Positions 13,997-14,555 of a DNA stretch of 14,555 nt are shown piece after piece. Positions within the stretch are counted from its first letter, which is position 1. Each line of letters opens with the position of its first letter. The notes beneath the pieces were generated by a model that was given only the letters and a program-made list of their open reading frames with translations, was not told the DNA's origin and ran no database searches. The position numbers were made by a program, and so were the translations under genes. This DNA is from Cyclobacteriaceae bacterium (GTDB taxonomy: Bacteria > Bacteroidota > Bacteroidia > Cytophagales > Cyclobacteriaceae): NCBI GenBank assembly GCA_015492915.1, contig WGED01000723.1, positions 1-14,555 of the forward strand, written 5' to 3'.

Positions 13997-14555
13997 CTAT
14001 CCGAGCCCGTTCTCAATAGTATAAATAGAGCGGTTAATGGGATAGATGGGCTTATCTTCAAAGGATCCGGTAAACTTGACATTGAAGAAAAGCTTTTTAC
14101 TGATCAGGAACTCGAACTGTACATCATAACTGATCCGGTTGCGCACCAAGCCGGGGTTCGGGTCGTACCCTGTTTGGTAATAGAATACCGTTCTGAATTT
14201 GGAGATGTTGCCGGTATTGATGTGCATGCTGTAGTAAAAGCTGAATTTTGGAAGGTCTTTGATAATATAGGTATTATCATTTTCGGGATTATCCCACCTT
14301 TCGTGTTCGTACATGATATCGGCGCCGATGAATATCCCCTTTTTTTCGGAATTGGAGAGCATGAACCGCAACCCGCCACCGAGCAGAAAACGGTTGTCCA
14401 TATTTCTCGTCCTGTCATATTGAATTTGTGTAAATACCTCATATGATATTTTATTCATTTTGAAAAAATTGGCCCTGACATGACCGTAGCCTGCGCTGAT
14501 AAATGTGCCACCCGATGATTTGAAATATTTGAGCTGGCTGATGAGCAGGTAATTA
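13997..14555 (-). CDS. DUF481-type outer-membrane barrel protein, 3' part, with early amber stop
   Basis: The gene runs in from the right edge: the frame stays open from 14555 through an internal Met at 14458, so the true start is outside the window. The visible 185 residues alternate polar and hydrophobic residues in beta-strand fashion. They include SAGYGHVRANFF, YEVFTQIQYDRTRNMDNRFLLGGGLRF and GADIMYEHE (the middle one described here in full only at the level of its parts FTQIQYD and LLGGGLRF). These patterns are what I associate with Bacteroidota DUF481 (YdiY-like) outer-membrane proteins of unknown function. The frame ends ...IENGLG and TAG (13997-13999); the next two codons are AAA and TTC and then TAA. 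Without the TAG the protein would end G-Y-K-F or similar, the normal aromatic end of an outer-membrane barrel. The assignment is by pattern memory, not a search. Confidence 0.75.
   Translation of the reverse strand, partial: NYLLISQLKYFKSSGGTFISAGYGHVRANFFKMNKISYEVFTQIQYDRTRNMDNRFLLGGGLRFMLSNSEKKGIFIGADIMYEHERWDNPENDNTYIIKDLPKFSFYYSMHINTGNISKFRTVFYYQTGYDPNPGLVRNRISYDVQFEFLISKKLFFNVKFTGSFEDKPIYPINRSIYTIENGLG

Overview
The window looks like a chromosomal segment of a Bacteroidota bacterium. The evidence is a DUF6150-type repeat protein, a DUF481 outer-membrane protein, a very large secreted beta-rich protein with no recognisable family, starts without Shine-Dalgarno sequences, and promoter-like sequences of the Bacteroidota TTG-N20-TAnnTTTG kind. 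I cannot place it below phylum. Composition looks even, and I see no mobile element, tRNA, rRNA or CRISPR array.

Layout. (1) From 81 to 7292, all on the minus strand, runs a housekeeping-type cluster: tpiA, a short DUF6150-like repeat protein, prmA, then a 1700-residue secreted protein of unknown function. (2) At 7395-7757 (minus) lies a cupin gene with its own promoter and intrinsic terminator. (3) From 8021 to 12201 (minus) lies a compact assimilatory sulfite/siroheme operon, transcribed in the order siroheme sulfite reductase with a C-terminal HEPN-like extension, cobA (SUMT), precorrin-2 dehydrogenase/ferrochelatase, cysH (Fe-S APS/PAPS reductase). Its genes overlap or nearly touch, and it ends at a strong terminator at 7931-7962. 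(4) From 12202 to 12722 lies a 521-base regulatory region. (5) At 12723-13910 (plus) is a divergent protoporphyrinogen-oxidase-like flavoprotein. (6) At the right edge (minus) is the 3' part of a DUF481 outer-membrane protein gene.

The sulfur operon is coherent. CysH makes sulfite, the sulfite reductase turns it into sulfide, and CobA plus the Met8/SirC-type enzyme make the siroheme the reductase needs. ATP sulfurylase and a dedicated electron donor are not in the window.

The most interesting signal is the leader of this operon. A 20-codon ORF with Cys as codon 2 precedes an intrinsic terminator that lies 37 nt before the sulfite reductase start. The end of the small ORF can pair with the 5' arm of that terminator over 8 Watson-Crick pairs, extendable by 3 G-U and 1 A-U. 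A segment upstream of the ORF can pair over 9 bases with the same region. This is the 1:2 / 2:3 / 3:4 geometry of ribosome-mediated attenuation, and it suggests control by cysteine supply. Upstream of it are a good promoter and a perfect CRP/FNR-type palindrome. A second notable point is an in-frame amber codon that removes what looks like the terminal Y-K-F of the DUF481 barrel.
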